The notes: generated by a model not told the origin, from the letters alone. A stretch of DNA of 64,000 nucleotides from Tenacibaculum pelagium (GCF_014062345.1 NZ_JACGLS010000001.1:971047-1035046), one strand, 5' to 3'. Counted from the stretch's first letter, positions 18,122 to 27,430 are shown. Numbers and translations: made by a program.

Positions 18122-18976
18122 TTAATGAAATCCACGTCTTCCTCCATTACCTCCTCGTCTATTTCTAAACATTTCTCTCATTTCTTCCATCTTCTTTTTC
18201 ATGATTTTTGTATACTCAGCTCTTGTTACCTCTTTTCCTTTTGTTGGTTCTTTTATTTCAATTTTCTCAGACGGATTCATTGTTATTTCTGAGCATAGAA
18301 TAGTCGTTCGTCCTTCATTAATTTCTAAAATTAAACCAGGTAATCCCCAATAATTTCCTGGACCATTACTAACGGGTATTTGTGGAGTATACCAAGCTGT
18401 AACTACAACTTCTTTTGGCAACTCTATTTCTTTAGTTATTTTTTGAGTTTTAGTAGAGTCTTTCTTTTTATCATCACCTCTTCTCCCACGCATATTCCTC
18501 CAATCTAAAGCATCAGTTTTCTTTATTAAACTTGCTTTAAAACAAGTGTAATTTCCTATTTGCTTAGTCTCACTTCCTAGTTTCCAATTAGGTTTTTCGA
18601 CAGATTCTGTAATCAAAAACTTTTTTCCAAAAGACTCAGTAGATTCAAAAAATTTTCCTTCTTTGATGTTTTTATACTTAGTACCTCCTCCAAAACCACC
18701 AAATCGAAATCCTCTTCCAGCTCTTGGTGCTGCTAATTTTGCTTCTTCTTTATAAACAGATTCTTCTTTAGTAAAACTTAAAACATATGTTTTCTCTAAC
18801 ATGTTTTTCATTCTATCTTTAATCTGTTTTTTTCTTTCTTCAGACATTTGACGACCATTAAATCGATCCATATCAAATGTAGTTTTAGATTGATAGACTG
18901 CTTTTCCTTGAAAATTAGCTTGAGCAAATAGCGTGATTGAAAGACACAGAAATAACCCTGTAAATAACTGTTTCAT
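18122..18976 (-). CDS. GLPGLI-family protein, copy 1 (Arg/Gly-rich)
   Basis: A 284-residue exported protein of the GLPGLI family, known in Bacteroidota but of unknown function. It has a signal peptide (about 1-19), then the family signature in NGPGNYWGLPGLILEI (about residues 203-218), preceded by WYTPQIPVS. It is paralogous to the gene at 19054-19884. Three segments are rich in Arg and Gly and differ from that paralogue: PRAGRGFRFGGFGGG, NMRGRRGDDKKK and the C-terminal tail FRNRRGGNGGRRGFH. It probably acts in the periplasm with the TonB-dependent protein encoded downstream. Confidence 0.88.
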   Translation of the reverse strand: MKQLFTGLFLCLSITLFAQANFQGKAVYQSKTTFDMDRFNGRQMSEERKKQIKDRMKNMLEKTYVLSFTKEESVYKEEAKLAAPRAGRGFRFGGFGGGTKYKNIKEGKFFESTESFGKKFLITESVEKPNWKLGSETKQIGNYTCFKASLIKKTDALDWRNMRGRRGDDKKKDSTKTQKITKEIELPKEVVVTAWYTPQIPVSNGPGNYWGLPGLILEINEGRTTILCSEITMNPSEKIEIKEPTKGKEVTRAEYTKIMKKKMEEMREMFRNRRGGNGGRRGFH

Positions 18977-18977
18977 A

Positions 18978-19052
18978 ATTAAACCTTTATTTTTTTTATA
19001 AAAAAACTCTTGTTAATTGAAGTTAGACTTATAAAAAAGCTAAAGGTTTAAT
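18978..19052. repeat. 11-bp inverted repeat spanning the gap between the two GLPGLI genes
   Basis: ATTAAACCTTT at 18978-18988 and AAAGGTTTAAT at 19042-19052 are exact reverse complements. The left arm ends one base before the start codon of the 18122-18976 gene; the right arm begins just after the stop of the upstream gene. In the transcript they could form a long-range stem next to the start codon. GTTAA at 19012 and GTTAG at 19022 lie between the arms. Confidence 0.6.
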
Positions 19053-19053
19053 C

Positions 19054-19884
19054 TTATCCTTGAATTTCTATACTAAAAGAATTTCCGTCTTTACTTTTTC
19101 TTTTACTTCTAAAACGTTCCATCATTTCTTTTGAATGCTTATCCATAATTTCATCAAATTCTTCTTGATTAACTTTTTTTCCTTTTTTAGGAACTTTAAT
19201 CTCAACTTTATCGGATGGATTCATAACAATTTCAGAACAAGCAATGGTTAATTTACCATCTTGGATTTCTAAAATTAAACCTGGTAATCCCCAAAATTCT
19301 CCTGGACCATTACTAACTGGAATTTGCGGTGTATACCAAGCTGTGGTAGTTACCGTTACTTTTTCTTTTTTCTCTTCTGGCTTGCCATCAGTTACACTCA
19401 TGCTAGTTCTTGTCTCTTCTCTGCTTCTAGTAGCTTTATAGCAAGTGTAATTCCCTATATTTTTAGTTTCACTCGTCATCTCCCAACCATAGTCTTCTAG
19501 CTTATCTTTTATTAAAAAGCGCTTTCCACTAATTTCAGTCTTGTTTAAATACTCTTTATCTGATATATTTTTATACAAAACATCAGTTCCGCCACCGTTT
19601 CCAGCAATTACTACTTGAACACCTCCCATACTTGCTTGTGGTGCAGATAGTTTTTTATTCTGAGTATATACAGATTCTGATTTGTTAAAATTCAAAGTAT
19701 ATGTTTGTTGAAACTGTTTTTTTAATTGTTCTTGAATTTGTTTTTGCATCGCTGAATTCTCTCCATCTACTTTCATTTTAAAATCTACTTTTCTAAAAGT
19801 TTTATAAGTGGCTTTTCCTTGAAAATTTTGTGCTGAAACAATTACCGTAATACACAATGCAATTAATGTGAATATTTTTTTCAT
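19054..19884 (-). CDS. GLPGLI-family protein, copy 2
   Basis: A 276-residue exported GLPGLI-family protein. It has a signal peptide (about 1-18, ending VSAQ) and the signature NGPGEFWGLPGLILEI. Segments shared with copy 1 include KNIGNYTCYKA, TAWYTPQIPVSNGPG, CSEIVMNPSDKVEIK and a Lys/Glu/Met-rich C-terminal helix. The two genes are 77 bp apart and clearly arose by tandem duplication. It is the first gene of the minus-strand group. Its promoter region is shared with the divergent histidine kinase gene and holds phased GTTAA repeats. Confidence 0.88.
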   Translation of the reverse strand: MKKIFTLIALCITVIVSAQNFQGKATYKTFRKVDFKMKVDGENSAMQKQIQEQLKKQFQQTYTLNFNKSESVYTQNKKLSAPQASMGGVQVVIAGNGGGTDVLYKNISDKEYLNKTEISGKRFLIKDKLEDYGWEMTSETKNIGNYTCYKATRSREETRTSMSVTDGKPEEKKEKVTVTTTAWYTPQIPVSNGPGEFWGLPGLILEIQDGKLTIACSEIVMNPSDKVEIKVPKKGKKVNQEEFDEIMDKHSKEMMERFRSKRKSKDGNSFSIEIQG

Positions 19885-19942
19885 AATTAAATTATTTTGA
19901 ATTTATCTATCACAAATATGCGATTGAGCATCTACTTTTAAA

Positions 19943-19989
19943 GTTAATGAGTGTTAACGACTGTTAAGCGGCTTTTTTATTAATGTTAA
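19943..19989 (+). promoter_or_regulatory. Phased GTTAA direct repeats between the GLPGLI and two-component genes
   Basis: GTTAA occurs at 19943, 19953 and 19963, exactly one helical turn apart (AGTTAATGA, TGTTAACGA, TGTTAAGCG), and again at 19985. Directly repeated hexamer-like boxes at 10-11 bp spacing are the usual operator form for OmpR-family response regulators, and one is encoded by the adjacent operon. The region separates the kinase gene from the divergent GLPGLI gene. The function is inferred. Confidence 0.55.
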
Positions 19990-19994
19990 CTACC

Positions 19995-20002
19995 TATATT
20001 TG
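19995..20002 (+). promoter_or_regulatory. -7 element of the histidine kinase operon
   Basis: TATATTTG matches TAnnTTTG and ends four bases before the kinase ATG (20007). If it is used, the transcript would have almost no leader or would start at a downstream site, so this is tentative. Confidence 0.4.
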
Positions 20003-20006
20003 AAGT

Positions 20007-21554
20007 ATGAATACAAAAAAACACAATTGGATTCTTTATTTAATATCTGCAACTATAATAGCTACAGTTGCTATTCAGTTTTATTGGAACTATAAAAACT
20101 ATGAACAAAATAAACAACGAGTTATCAATGAAATTCAAATTAGTTTAGATAATAGTATTGAAATTTATTATGCAGATTTATCAAAGCAAAACTTTTTTGC
20201 AATTGTTGAAGAAAGCACCACTAAACTAGATAATAAAAAGGATACCGTAAGTTTTCAAATCACTTCTCTTTCTCTTGATATTGATCATGTAAATCAAAAA
20301 AAAGAAGAATCTCTTTTAATTGACTCTATTTTTAAAAACGCAGAAAAAAGTTTTAAATTAAAGTATCATGATTCAGTTCCAAAAGAGTACTCAAATACAA
20401 GAAAGATTACTCAGTTTTCTAAAGATGGAAAAAGGGGAATCACTATGAATAGGTCAGGAGATATTTCTAAAGTGAAAGTTTTTAAAGGAAGGAAAGCTAA
20501 TGATAGTTTAAAACTAATAAACAGTTTAAATACTATTTGGATTTCATTACAAAATGACACTATTAATTACAAAGAAGTTGATTCTATTTTTACCGAGGAA
20601 CTAAAAAACAAAGGAATTACTGCCCGATATTCTTTTAAGCATTTTAAAAATGATTCATTGTTCTTTGACAATAGCGACAACAAACAAAAAGCCTTTTTAA
20701 AAGCTGAAGCAAAATCTACATACTTTAAACCTAACGAAAAATTTCTATTAAACTACAGTAACCCAACATATGAAGCTTTAAAAAGAAGTTCAACCGGTAT
20801 TTTATTATCGCTTTTATTATCACTTGCTGTAATAACAAGTTTATTCTATTTATTAAAAATCATCAATAAACAAAAAGAGTTAGCAGAAATCAAAAACGAT
20901 TTAATCAGTAATATTACTCACGAGTTCAAAACTCCAATTACCACAGTTTCTACAGCTATTGAAGCTATCGATAATTTTAATATGATCGATGATAAAGAGA
21001 AAACGAAAAAATACCTTTCTATCTCAACTATTCAGTTAAAAAAATTGCATCAGATGGTGGAGAAACTACTAGAAACTGCAACTCTTGATAGCGAGAAATT
21101 AATGCTAAAAAAAGAATCTGTAGATTTAATTGGCTTCGTAGATAAAATTGTGCAAAAACATCAATTAATTACACCTGAAAAAAAGATTCAATTTTCTACA
21201 AATATTTCTGAAATAACAACCGAAATAGATACTTTTCATTTTGAAAATTCTATTTCAAACTTAATTGATAATGCAATTAAATATGGAGGGGATAACATTC
21301 AGGTTAACATAAACGCTGTTCTTAATACCTTAGAAATTTCAGTTGCTGATAATGGGGTTGGAATAGACAAAAATCAACAAGAAAAAATATTTGATAAATT
21401 TTATAGAGTTCCAAAAGGAAATACTCACGATGTAAAAGGGTTTGGCATCGGTTTATATTACACTAAGAAAATAATTGAAAAACATAATGGTTTCATATCA
21501 TTAACATCTATTCCAAAACAAACGGTTTTTAAAATTACATTGCCAAATGACTAA
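20007..21554 (+). CDS. Sensor histidine kinase
   Basis: A 515-residue inner-membrane sensor kinase. A first membrane helix (about 9-27) precedes a roughly 235-residue periplasmic sensor region without a recognised fold, then a second helix (about 263-284). The cytoplasmic part has a HisKA dimerisation helix with phospho-acceptor His305 (ITHEFKTPITT) and a HATPase domain with NLIDNAIKYG (N box), DNGVGI and GFGIGLYYTKKI. It overlaps the response regulator gene by eight bases, so the two form one operon. The neighbouring divergent GLPGLI/TonB genes are the likely regulon. Confidence 0.93.
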   Translation: MNTKKHNWILYLISATIIATVAIQFYWNYKNYEQNKQRVINEIQISLDNSIEIYYADLSKQNFFAIVEESTTKLDNKKDTVSFQITSLSLDIDHVNQKKEESLLIDSIFKNAEKSFKLKYHDSVPKEYSNTRKITQFSKDGKRGITMNRSGDISKVKVFKGRKANDSLKLINSLNTIWISLQNDTINYKEVDSIFTEELKNKGITARYSFKHFKNDSLFFDNSDNKQKAFLKAEAKSTYFKPNEKFLLNYSNPTYEALKRSSTGILLSLLLSLAVITSLFYLLKIINKQKELAEIKNDLISNITHEFKTPITTVSTAIEAIDNFNMIDDKEKTKKYLSISTIQLKKLHQMVEKLLETATLDSEKLMLKKESVDLIGFVDKIVQKHQLITPEKKIQFSTNISEITTEIDTFHFENSISNLIDNAIKYGGDNIQVNINAVLNTLEISVADNGVGIDKNQQEKIFDKFYRVPKGNTHDVKGFGIGLYYTKKIIEKHNGFISLTSIPKQTVFKITLPND

Positions 21555-22227
21555 GAAAATAAAATTATTATTAGCCGAAGACGAACCAAGTTTAGGGCAA
21601 ATTGTGAAAGAAAGCTTAGAAACAAGAAACTTCGAAGTATTTCATGCTGAGAATGGTGAAGAAGCCTTAGAGATTTATCAAAAAGAACAACCAGAAGTTT
21701 TAGTACTAGATGTAATGATGCCTAAAAAAGATGGATTTACGTTAGCTAAGGAAATTAGAGAAGAAAACAATGGCATACCTATCATTTTCTTAACAGCAAA
21801 ATCTCAAACAAAAGATGTTTTAGAAGGTTTTAAACATGGAGGTAATGACTATTTAAAGAAGCCTTTTTCTATGGAAGAGTTAATTGTACGAATCCATGCT
21901 CTTTTAAATAGAATTAACTTAAAAAAAGATAATTCTAAAATAAATATTGGCGAGTTCAATTTTAACTACACTAAACAACTACTAACTCATAAAGAGCAAT
22001 CGGAGCCATTAACTCATAGAGAATCTGAATTACTATTCCACCTTTCTCAAAAGAAAAATGAAATACTAGACAGAGCTTTTGTTTTAAAAAAATTGTGGGG
22101 AGATGATGATTTTTTTAATGCCAGAAGCATGGATGTATTTATTTCTAAACTTAGAAAAAAGCTAAAAAAAGATACAAATGTGCAAATAATCAATGTTCGA
22201 GGTTATGGTTATAAATTGATTTGTTAA
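21547..22227 (+). CDS. OmpR-family response regulator
   Basis: A 226-residue two-domain regulator. The receiver domain (about 1-122) has the acidic pair Glu11-Asp12, phospho-acceptor Asp55 (VLDVMMP), FLTAKS and the conserved Lys in YLKKPFS. The winged-helix DNA-binding domain (about 130-226) shows LTHRESELL and ends INVRGYGYKLIC. It overlaps the kinase gene and is its evident partner. Confidence 0.95.
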   Translation: MTKKIKLLLAEDEPSLGQIVKESLETRNFEVFHAENGEEALEIYQKEQPEVLVLDVMMPKKDGFTLAKEIREENNGIPIIFLTAKSQTKDVLEGFKHGGNDYLKKPFSMEELIVRIHALLNRINLKKDNSKINIGEFNFNYTKQLLTHKEQSEPLTHRESELLFHLSQKKNEILDRAFVLKKLWGDDDFFNARSMDVFISKLRKKLKKDTNVQIINVRGYGYKLIC

Positions 22228-22307
22228 AATCTTTTGTAATCCTTTTTTTTATGTAATTTTACGACTTCAAACTGGTACCACCAGAGATTTAAAATCACAC
22301 GAAAACT

Positions 22308-22922
22308 ATGCACGTAGCCATTGCCGGAAACATCGGAGCAGGAAAAACAACCTTAACTAAATTATTAGCAAAACATTATAATTGGGAACCTCATTTTGAG
22401 TCGGTTGATGAAAATCCGTATTTAGATGATTTTTATGGTGAAATGGAACGTTGGTCATTTAACCTACAAGTGTTTTTCTTAAACAGTCGTTTTCGTCAAG
22501 TTTTAGAACTAAGAAAATCTGGAAAAAAGATAATTCAAGATCGTACAATTTACGAAGATGCTCATATTTTCGCTCCCAACCTTCATGCAATGGGATTAAT
22601 GACAAATAGAGATTTTAGCAATTATTCTTCTTTATTTGAATTAATGGAAAACTTAGTTACGCCACCAGATTTATTAATTTATTTACGCGCTGATATTTCT
22701 ACGTTAGTAGGTCAAATTCACAAGCGTGGAAGAGAATACGAAAACTCAATTAGTATTGATTATTTAAGCAGACTAAACGAACGTTATGAAGCTTTCATTT
22801 CTCAATACACTAAAGGAAAATTATTAATTATTGATGTTGATAATTTAGACTTCGTTGAAAATCAAGAAGACTTAGGTTACATCATTGATAGAATTGATGC
22901 TCAGATAAACGGATTATTTTAA
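22308..22922 (+). CDS. Deoxynucleoside kinase, stand-alone
   Basis: Phosphorylates deoxynucleosides for salvage. The 204-residue protein has the P-loop GNIGAGKTT at residues 7-15, the catalytic acidic segment near ENPYLDDFY, and QDRTIYEDAHIFA and RGREYENSI, which is the lid arginine region. It is paralogous to the C-terminal half of the folK fusion at 31566-32696. Base specificity is not readable. Its 3' end overlaps the convergent methyltransferase gene by nine bases. Confidence 0.92.
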   Translation: MHVAIAGNIGAGKTTLTKLLAKHYNWEPHFESVDENPYLDDFYGEMERWSFNLQVFFLNSRFRQVLELRKSGKKIIQDRTIYEDAHIFAPNLHAMGLMTNRDFSNYSSLFELMENLVTPPDLLIYLRADISTLVGQIHKRGREYENSISIDYLSRLNERYEAFISQYTKGKLLIIDVDNLDFVENQEDLGYIIDRIDAQINGLF

Positions 22923-23648
22923 CCCTCTCTTAAACTCGCTCAATAAAATAGCTGTAGCAGTAGCTACATTTAAACTTTCGGTTTGTTGAATATCTCCAAA
23001 CCTGGGGATCGTTAATTTATGCTTTACAATTCCTGATATTTCTTTTGAAATTCCATTCGCTTCGTTACCCATTACTAAAACTGCTTTTTGAGGCAATGAA
23101 GATGTGTATACATTAGTTCCATTCATATCAGCAGTATAAACAGGTAAATCAGTCGTTTTTAAAAACTCAGGTAAATCAACATACGAAATATTAACCCTTG
23201 TTAATGACCCCATGGTTGATTGTACTACTTTTTGATTATAACAATCAACTGTATTCTTAGAACAAACCAACTGAGTTACGCCAAACCAATCGCATAAACG
23301 AATAATTGTTCCTAAATTACCTGGATCATTTACTTCATCTAAAGCAACAATAAATCCACTTACTTTTAATTTTTTTCTTTCTGGAATTTTAAATAACCCT
23401 AAAACTTTATTCGGATTTTTTAACGTGCTAATTTTTTTTAACTCATTATCTGAAACAACTGTGAAATCAACTTCCTTAGAAACACTAAAATCTTCATTTG
23501 TAGAAAAAACATGAAATGCTTCAATTGATGAATTTAATAATTCGTTTACAACTTTTATTCCTTCAGCTACAAATAAATTATGCTTCTCTCTATACTTTTT
23601 TCGCTGTAAACTTGTTATTAATTTCAGGTTGTTTTTAGATAAACTCAT
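22914..23648 (-). CDS. TrmH/SpoU-family RNA 2'-O-methyltransferase
   Basis: A SAM-dependent knotted-fold methyltransferase for rRNA or tRNA ribose methylation. In 244 residues it has an N-terminal RNA-binding subdomain (about 1-85), then the catalytic SPOUT domain with ALDEVNDPGNLGTIIRLCDW (motif 1), VMGNEANGIS (motif 2) and IPRFGDIQQTESLNVATATAI (motif 3). The target nucleotide is unknown. It is divergent from tamL and overlaps the 3' end of the deoxynucleoside kinase gene. Confidence 0.92.
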   Translation of the reverse strand: MSLSKNNLKLITSLQRKKYREKHNLFVAEGIKVVNELLNSSIEAFHVFSTNEDFSVSKEVDFTVVSDNELKKISTLKNPNKVLGLFKIPERKKLKVSGFIVALDEVNDPGNLGTIIRLCDWFGVTQLVCSKNTVDCYNQKVVQSTMGSLTRVNISYVDLPEFLKTTDLPVYTADMNGTNVYTSSLPQKAVLVMGNEANGISKEISGIVKHKLTIPRFGDIQQTESLNVATATAILLSEFKRGLK

Positions 23649-23720
23649 TAAATCTTTTTTAACACTTTAAAACCACTAAAAAATAGTATTTTTGGTATTT
23701 AAATACGAGGCGTAAAGTTA

Positions 23721-26174
23721 ATGAAAAAACTTTCTTTTTTCTTTTTATTAGTAGTCTTATTCAGTTCTTGTAGCACAATAAAATACGTTAAAGAAAACGA
23801 GTTGTTGCTAGCAAAAAACACTGTTTTTGTAGATAGCACAAAAAACAATAGCGAAAACATTACTGAATTATTGATGCAACGTCCTAACGCCAAGGCTTTA
23901 GGCATGCCGCTTTCATTACATTTTTATAACCTTGGTAATCCTAACGGTCCGAAAACTCCAAGCCTATGGGGTAAAAAACATCCAAGAACATACAACTTTT
24001 TTAAAGATGTGTTTTCTGAAAAACAAAGTATTTCAGTCGCAAAAACATTTATAAGTTTTAATAATTGGTTTTTAAAAAGCGGACAAGCACCAATTATTAT
24101 TGATGATAGAAAAACAAAACGAACAGTTAATAATTTAACTACTTATTTTCAAAACGAAGGGTACTTTAGAGCAAAAGTATCATCGAAAAAAGATACTATT
24201 AGCAATAAAAAAGGAACTATTTCTTACAATATATTAAAAGGAAACCCTTCGTTTTTAGATTCAATTAGCACTAGTATTTCTTCTACTGTATTAGATTCAA
24301 TTTATCAAAAAGAAAAAGAAAAAAGCTTTTTAAAAACTAAAGATCAATATAAAGTTGGACGCTTTATTAATGAAGCTAACAGAATTGTTAAACTTTTCAG
24401 AAACAAAGGGGTTTATCATTTTAATGAAAACTATATTTCTTTTGAAATCGATACACTTAATAACTACGAAAAAACGAATGTAGATATTGAAATTTCTGAT
24501 AGAGTGATTCCTTTTCAAATTCAAAAAATAAAAAAGGTTAATGTATATACCGATTATACATATAACAAAAAAGACGAAATTCATAACGATTCTGTTAATT
24601 ACAAAGAGCTAAACTTTTTTGCTCATAATAAGTTAAAATATAATCCAAAATACTTATCGCAATCCGTTTTTATAAAACCTAATTCTGTATACAGTGACTC
24701 TTTAACCGACTTAACAAGAGTTCATTTAAGAGATTTGAAAAATTTTAAGTCAACTTCAATTAGATATAATGAAATTAGCAAGAATGAACTAGAGGCAAAT
24801 ATTTTTTTAACTCCAATTGAGAAATATACTTTAGGAATAGATACAGAGCTTTCACGTTCTAATATTCGAAATTTTGATGTCTCTTTAAAATTTTCATTAA
24901 TCAACAGAAATACTTTTAAAGGTTCTGAAATATTCAAGCTCTCAACATTTGGTTCATATTTTAATTCAAATAACGGCCCTGGTTGGGAATTAGGAGGTGA
25001 TATTTCAATGGAAGTTCCACGTTTTATGGCTCCTTTTGGTCTTCACAAGTTTGTACCTAAAAGTATGTTTCCTAAAACAAAATTTTATACTGGTTTAGGT
25101 ATTCAAAAAAATATTGGTTTAGATAAACAAAATGTTTCTATAGGAGTTGATTACAAATGGAATTACAACAAAAAGAAATCAATTCAATTAGAATTATTAA
25201 ACGCTCAATATATTAGAAATTTAAATGTTGATAATTATTTCAATGTATATTCTTCAGAGTATTCAAAAATATTGGATGTAGCAGCAGCTTATGACCCAAA
25301 TTTTATGCTACCAAGTAACACTCCTGGTAATTCAACTGACATTTTACAGTTTATAAGAAGTGTATCTTTGAGTAGTAACTTTGCTACTTCAAACCCAACG
25401 GAGTACCAAGATAATCTTAACATACTCAACCGATATAATATTATTACTTCCGATTTTTTAATTCCTGAAATCGCTTATAGTTTTACCTACAACAACCAAG
25501 AAAACATTAAAGACCATAGTTTTTCTTTTTTTAAAATTAGACTTGCAAACTCTGGTAATATTATGGGAGTTTTATCGAAACAAGAAAGTTTAAGAGGCCA
25601 AAAAACTGTTTTACAAATACCTATTGCTCAATATTTCAAAACAGACATCGAGTATAAAAAATATTGGGATTTAGGAAGTAACACTATACTAGCTCACAGA
25701 ACATTTTTAGGCGCGATTATTACTTATAACAAATCAGATGTACCTTTTTCTAGAAGTTATTTTGCTGGTGGATCAAACGACATTAGAGCTTGGAGAACTT
25801 ACGATTTAGGCCCTGGTACAAGGCGACCTGGATTAGAATACAACATTGGTAGTTTAAAGTTCTTAACTAGTTTTGAATACCGTTTTGATGTACTAGGCGC
25901 TTTAAAAGGTGCTTTATTTACTGATGCTGGTAATATTTGGGACATCACAAATTCTATTTTCATTGATGATGCTGCGAAGTTTGATAGTGCCAAATCACTT
26001 ACAGATATAGCAATTGGCTCAGGATTTGGACTTCGTTACGATTTTAAATTTTTAATTGCTAGATTAGATTTAGGTTTTAAAGTTCACGAGCCATATTTAA
26101 CAGACAATCGATGGTTTAGAAACTTCAACTTCTCTAACTCTGTACTAAATATTGGTATTAACTACCCTTTTTAA
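23721..26174 (+). CDS. tamL: BamA/TamA-family outer-membrane lipoprotein (TamL type)
   Basis: An 817-residue Omp85-superfamily protein. The N-terminus is a lipoprotein signal with lipobox LFSSC (Cys17), unlike canonical BamA or TamA. POTRA-like domains follow (about 100-400), then a 16-strand barrel with the signature SRSYFAGGSNDIRAWRTYDLG. The C-terminus ends in NIGINYPF with a terminal aromatic residue. Bacteroidota encode such lipidated TamA-like proteins (TamL) beside BamA; the true bamA is at 48204-50777. It probably takes part in insertion of outer-membrane proteins or in lipid transport. Confidence 0.88.
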   Translation: MKKLSFFFLLVVLFSSCSTIKYVKENELLLAKNTVFVDSTKNNSENITELLMQRPNAKALGMPLSLHFYNLGNPNGPKTPSLWGKKHPRTYNFFKDVFSEKQSISVAKTFISFNNWFLKSGQAPIIIDDRKTKRTVNNLTTYFQNEGYFRAKVSSKKDTISNKKGTISYNILKGNPSFLDSISTSISSTVLDSIYQKEKEKSFLKTKDQYKVGRFINEANRIVKLFRNKGVYHFNENYISFEIDTLNNYEKTNVDIEISDRVIPFQIQKIKKVNVYTDYTYNKKDEIHNDSVNYKELNFFAHNKLKYNPKYLSQSVFIKPNSVYSDSLTDLTRVHLRDLKNFKSTSIRYNEISKNELEANIFLTPIEKYTLGIDTELSRSNIRNFDVSLKFSLINRNTFKGSEIFKLSTFGSYFNSNNGPGWELGGDISMEVPRFMAPFGLHKFVPKSMFPKTKFYTGLGIQKNIGLDKQNVSIGVDYKWNYNKKKSIQLELLNAQYIRNLNVDNYFNVYSSEYSKILDVAAAYDPNFMLPSNTPGNSTDILQFIRSVSLSSNFATSNPTEYQDNLNILNRYNIITSDFLIPEIAYSFTYNNQENIKDHSFSFFKIRLANSGNIMGVLSKQESLRGQKTVLQIPIAQYFKTDIEYKKYWDLGSNTILAHRTFLGAIITYNKSDVPFSRSYFAGGSNDIRAWRTYDLGPGTRRPGLEYNIGSLKFLTSFEYRFDVLGALKGALFTDAGNIWDITNSIFIDDAAKFDSAKSLTDIAIGSGFGLRYDFKFLIARLDLGFKVHEPYLTDNRWFRNFNFSNSVLNIGINYPF

Positions 26175-26231
26175 TTTATTTATAGCAATAACCTTATGGT
26201 TATTTTTAATATAAATAGATTGATTTTTTCT

Positions 26232-26239
26232 TACTTTTG
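26232..26239 (+). promoter_or_regulatory. -7 element of fbaA
   Basis: TACTTTTG matches TAnnTTTG and lies 36 bases before the fbaA ATG at 26276. It also argues against the longer in-frame start at 26237, which lies inside this element. Confidence 0.6.
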
Positions 26240-26275
26240 ACACACAATTGTAATACAACTAAAAACCATTTTTTA

Positions 26276-27343
26276 ATGTCTCATAATATAAAACCTGGTG
26301 TTGCTACAGGAAAAGAAGTACAAGCAATATTTAATTTAGCAAAAGAAAAAGGCTTTGCTTTACCTGCTGTAAACGTTGTTGGATCAAATACTATTAATAC
26401 GGTATTAGAAACTGCCAAAGAATTAAACTCTCCAGTTATTATTCAATTTTCAAATGGAGGAGCACAATTTAATGCAGGAAAAGGATTATCAAACGAAAAT
26501 CAAAAATCTGCTATTGCTGGTGCAGTTGCTGGTGCTAAACACATCCATTTATTAGCTGAGGCATATGGAGTTCCTGTAATTCTTCATACCGATCATGCTG
26601 CTAAGAAATTATTACCTTGGATTGATGGTTTATTGGACGCTAGTGAGCAGTTTTATAAAGAAACTGGAAAATCACTTTACAGTTCTCACATGATTGATTT
26701 AAGTGAAGAACCTCTTGAAGAAAATATCGAGATTTGTAAAGAATACTTAGCTCGTATGAGTAAAATGGGAATGACTTTAGAAATTGAATTAGGAATTACA
26801 GGCGGTGAAGAAGATGGAGTTGATAATTCTGATGTTGATGTTTCAAAATTATATACACAACCAGAAGAGGTTGCTTATGCATACGAAGAGTTAATGAAAG
26901 TTTCTCCTCAGTTTACTATTGCTGCTGCTTTTGGTAATGTACATGGAGTATACAAACCTGGAAATGTAAAATTAACTCCAAAAATTTTAAAGAACTCTCA
27001 AGAATATATTTCAGAAAAATATAATGTTCCTCATAATACAATCGATTTTGTTTTCCATGGTGGATCTGGTTCTACATTAGAAGAAATTAGAGAATCTATC
27101 GGGTATGGAGTTATTAAAATGAATATTGATACTGATTTACAATATGCCTTTACAGAAGGTATTCGTGATTATATGGATGCTAAGAAAGATTATGTAGCTA
27201 GTCAAATTGGTAATCCTGAAGGAGATGATGTTCCTAATAAAAAATATTACGATCCACGTAAATGGTTACGCGAAGGTGAGCAAACATTTAAAACTCGTTT
27301 AAAGAAAGCTTTTGAAGATTTAAATAACGTAGACACGTTATAA
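26276..27343 (+). CDS. fbaA: Fructose-bisphosphate aldolase, class II
   Basis: Zinc-dependent aldolase of glycolysis and gluconeogenesis, interconverting fructose-1,6-bisphosphate with dihydroxyacetone phosphate and glyceraldehyde-3-phosphate. It has 355 residues from ATG 26276 (MSHNIKPGVATGKEV). Zinc-ligand and catalytic regions are visible: VILHTDHAAK, LEIELGITGGEEDGVDN, FGNVHGVYKPGN and FVFHGGSGS. The length matches E. coli FbaA (class IIA). It has its own promoter and terminator. Confidence 0.97.
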   Translation: MSHNIKPGVATGKEVQAIFNLAKEKGFALPAVNVVGSNTINTVLETAKELNSPVIIQFSNGGAQFNAGKGLSNENQKSAIAGAVAGAKHIHLLAEAYGVPVILHTDHAAKKLLPWIDGLLDASEQFYKETGKSLYSSHMIDLSEEPLEENIEICKEYLARMSKMGMTLEIELGITGGEEDGVDNSDVDVSKLYTQPEEVAYAYEELMKVSPQFTIAAAFGNVHGVYKPGNVKLTPKILKNSQEYISEKYNVPHNTIDFVFHGGSGSTLEEIRESIGYGVIKMNIDTDLQYAFTEGIRDYMDAKKDYVASQIGNPEGDDVPNKKYYDPRKWLREGEQTFKTRLKKAFEDLNNVDTL

Positions 27344-27364
27344 AAACCTCACAATTAACAACCT

Positions 27365-27397
27365 AAAGCATCTAGATTTCTCTAGGTGCTTTTTTTA
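27365..27397 (+). terminator. Terminator of fbaA
   Basis: AAAGCATCTAGA (27365-27376), loop TTTC, TCTAGGTGCTTT (27381-27392) with one G-T pair, followed by a T tract. Confidence 0.9.
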
Positions 27398-27430
27398 TGC
27401 CTCAAAAAAGTAAAGTTCATAAAAATCTTT

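Noticed and set aside
22270..22290. CTGGT-ACC-ACCAG palindrome upstream of the deoxynucleoside kinase
   Set aside because: The arms are only five bases and no T tract or second copy supports a terminator or operator.
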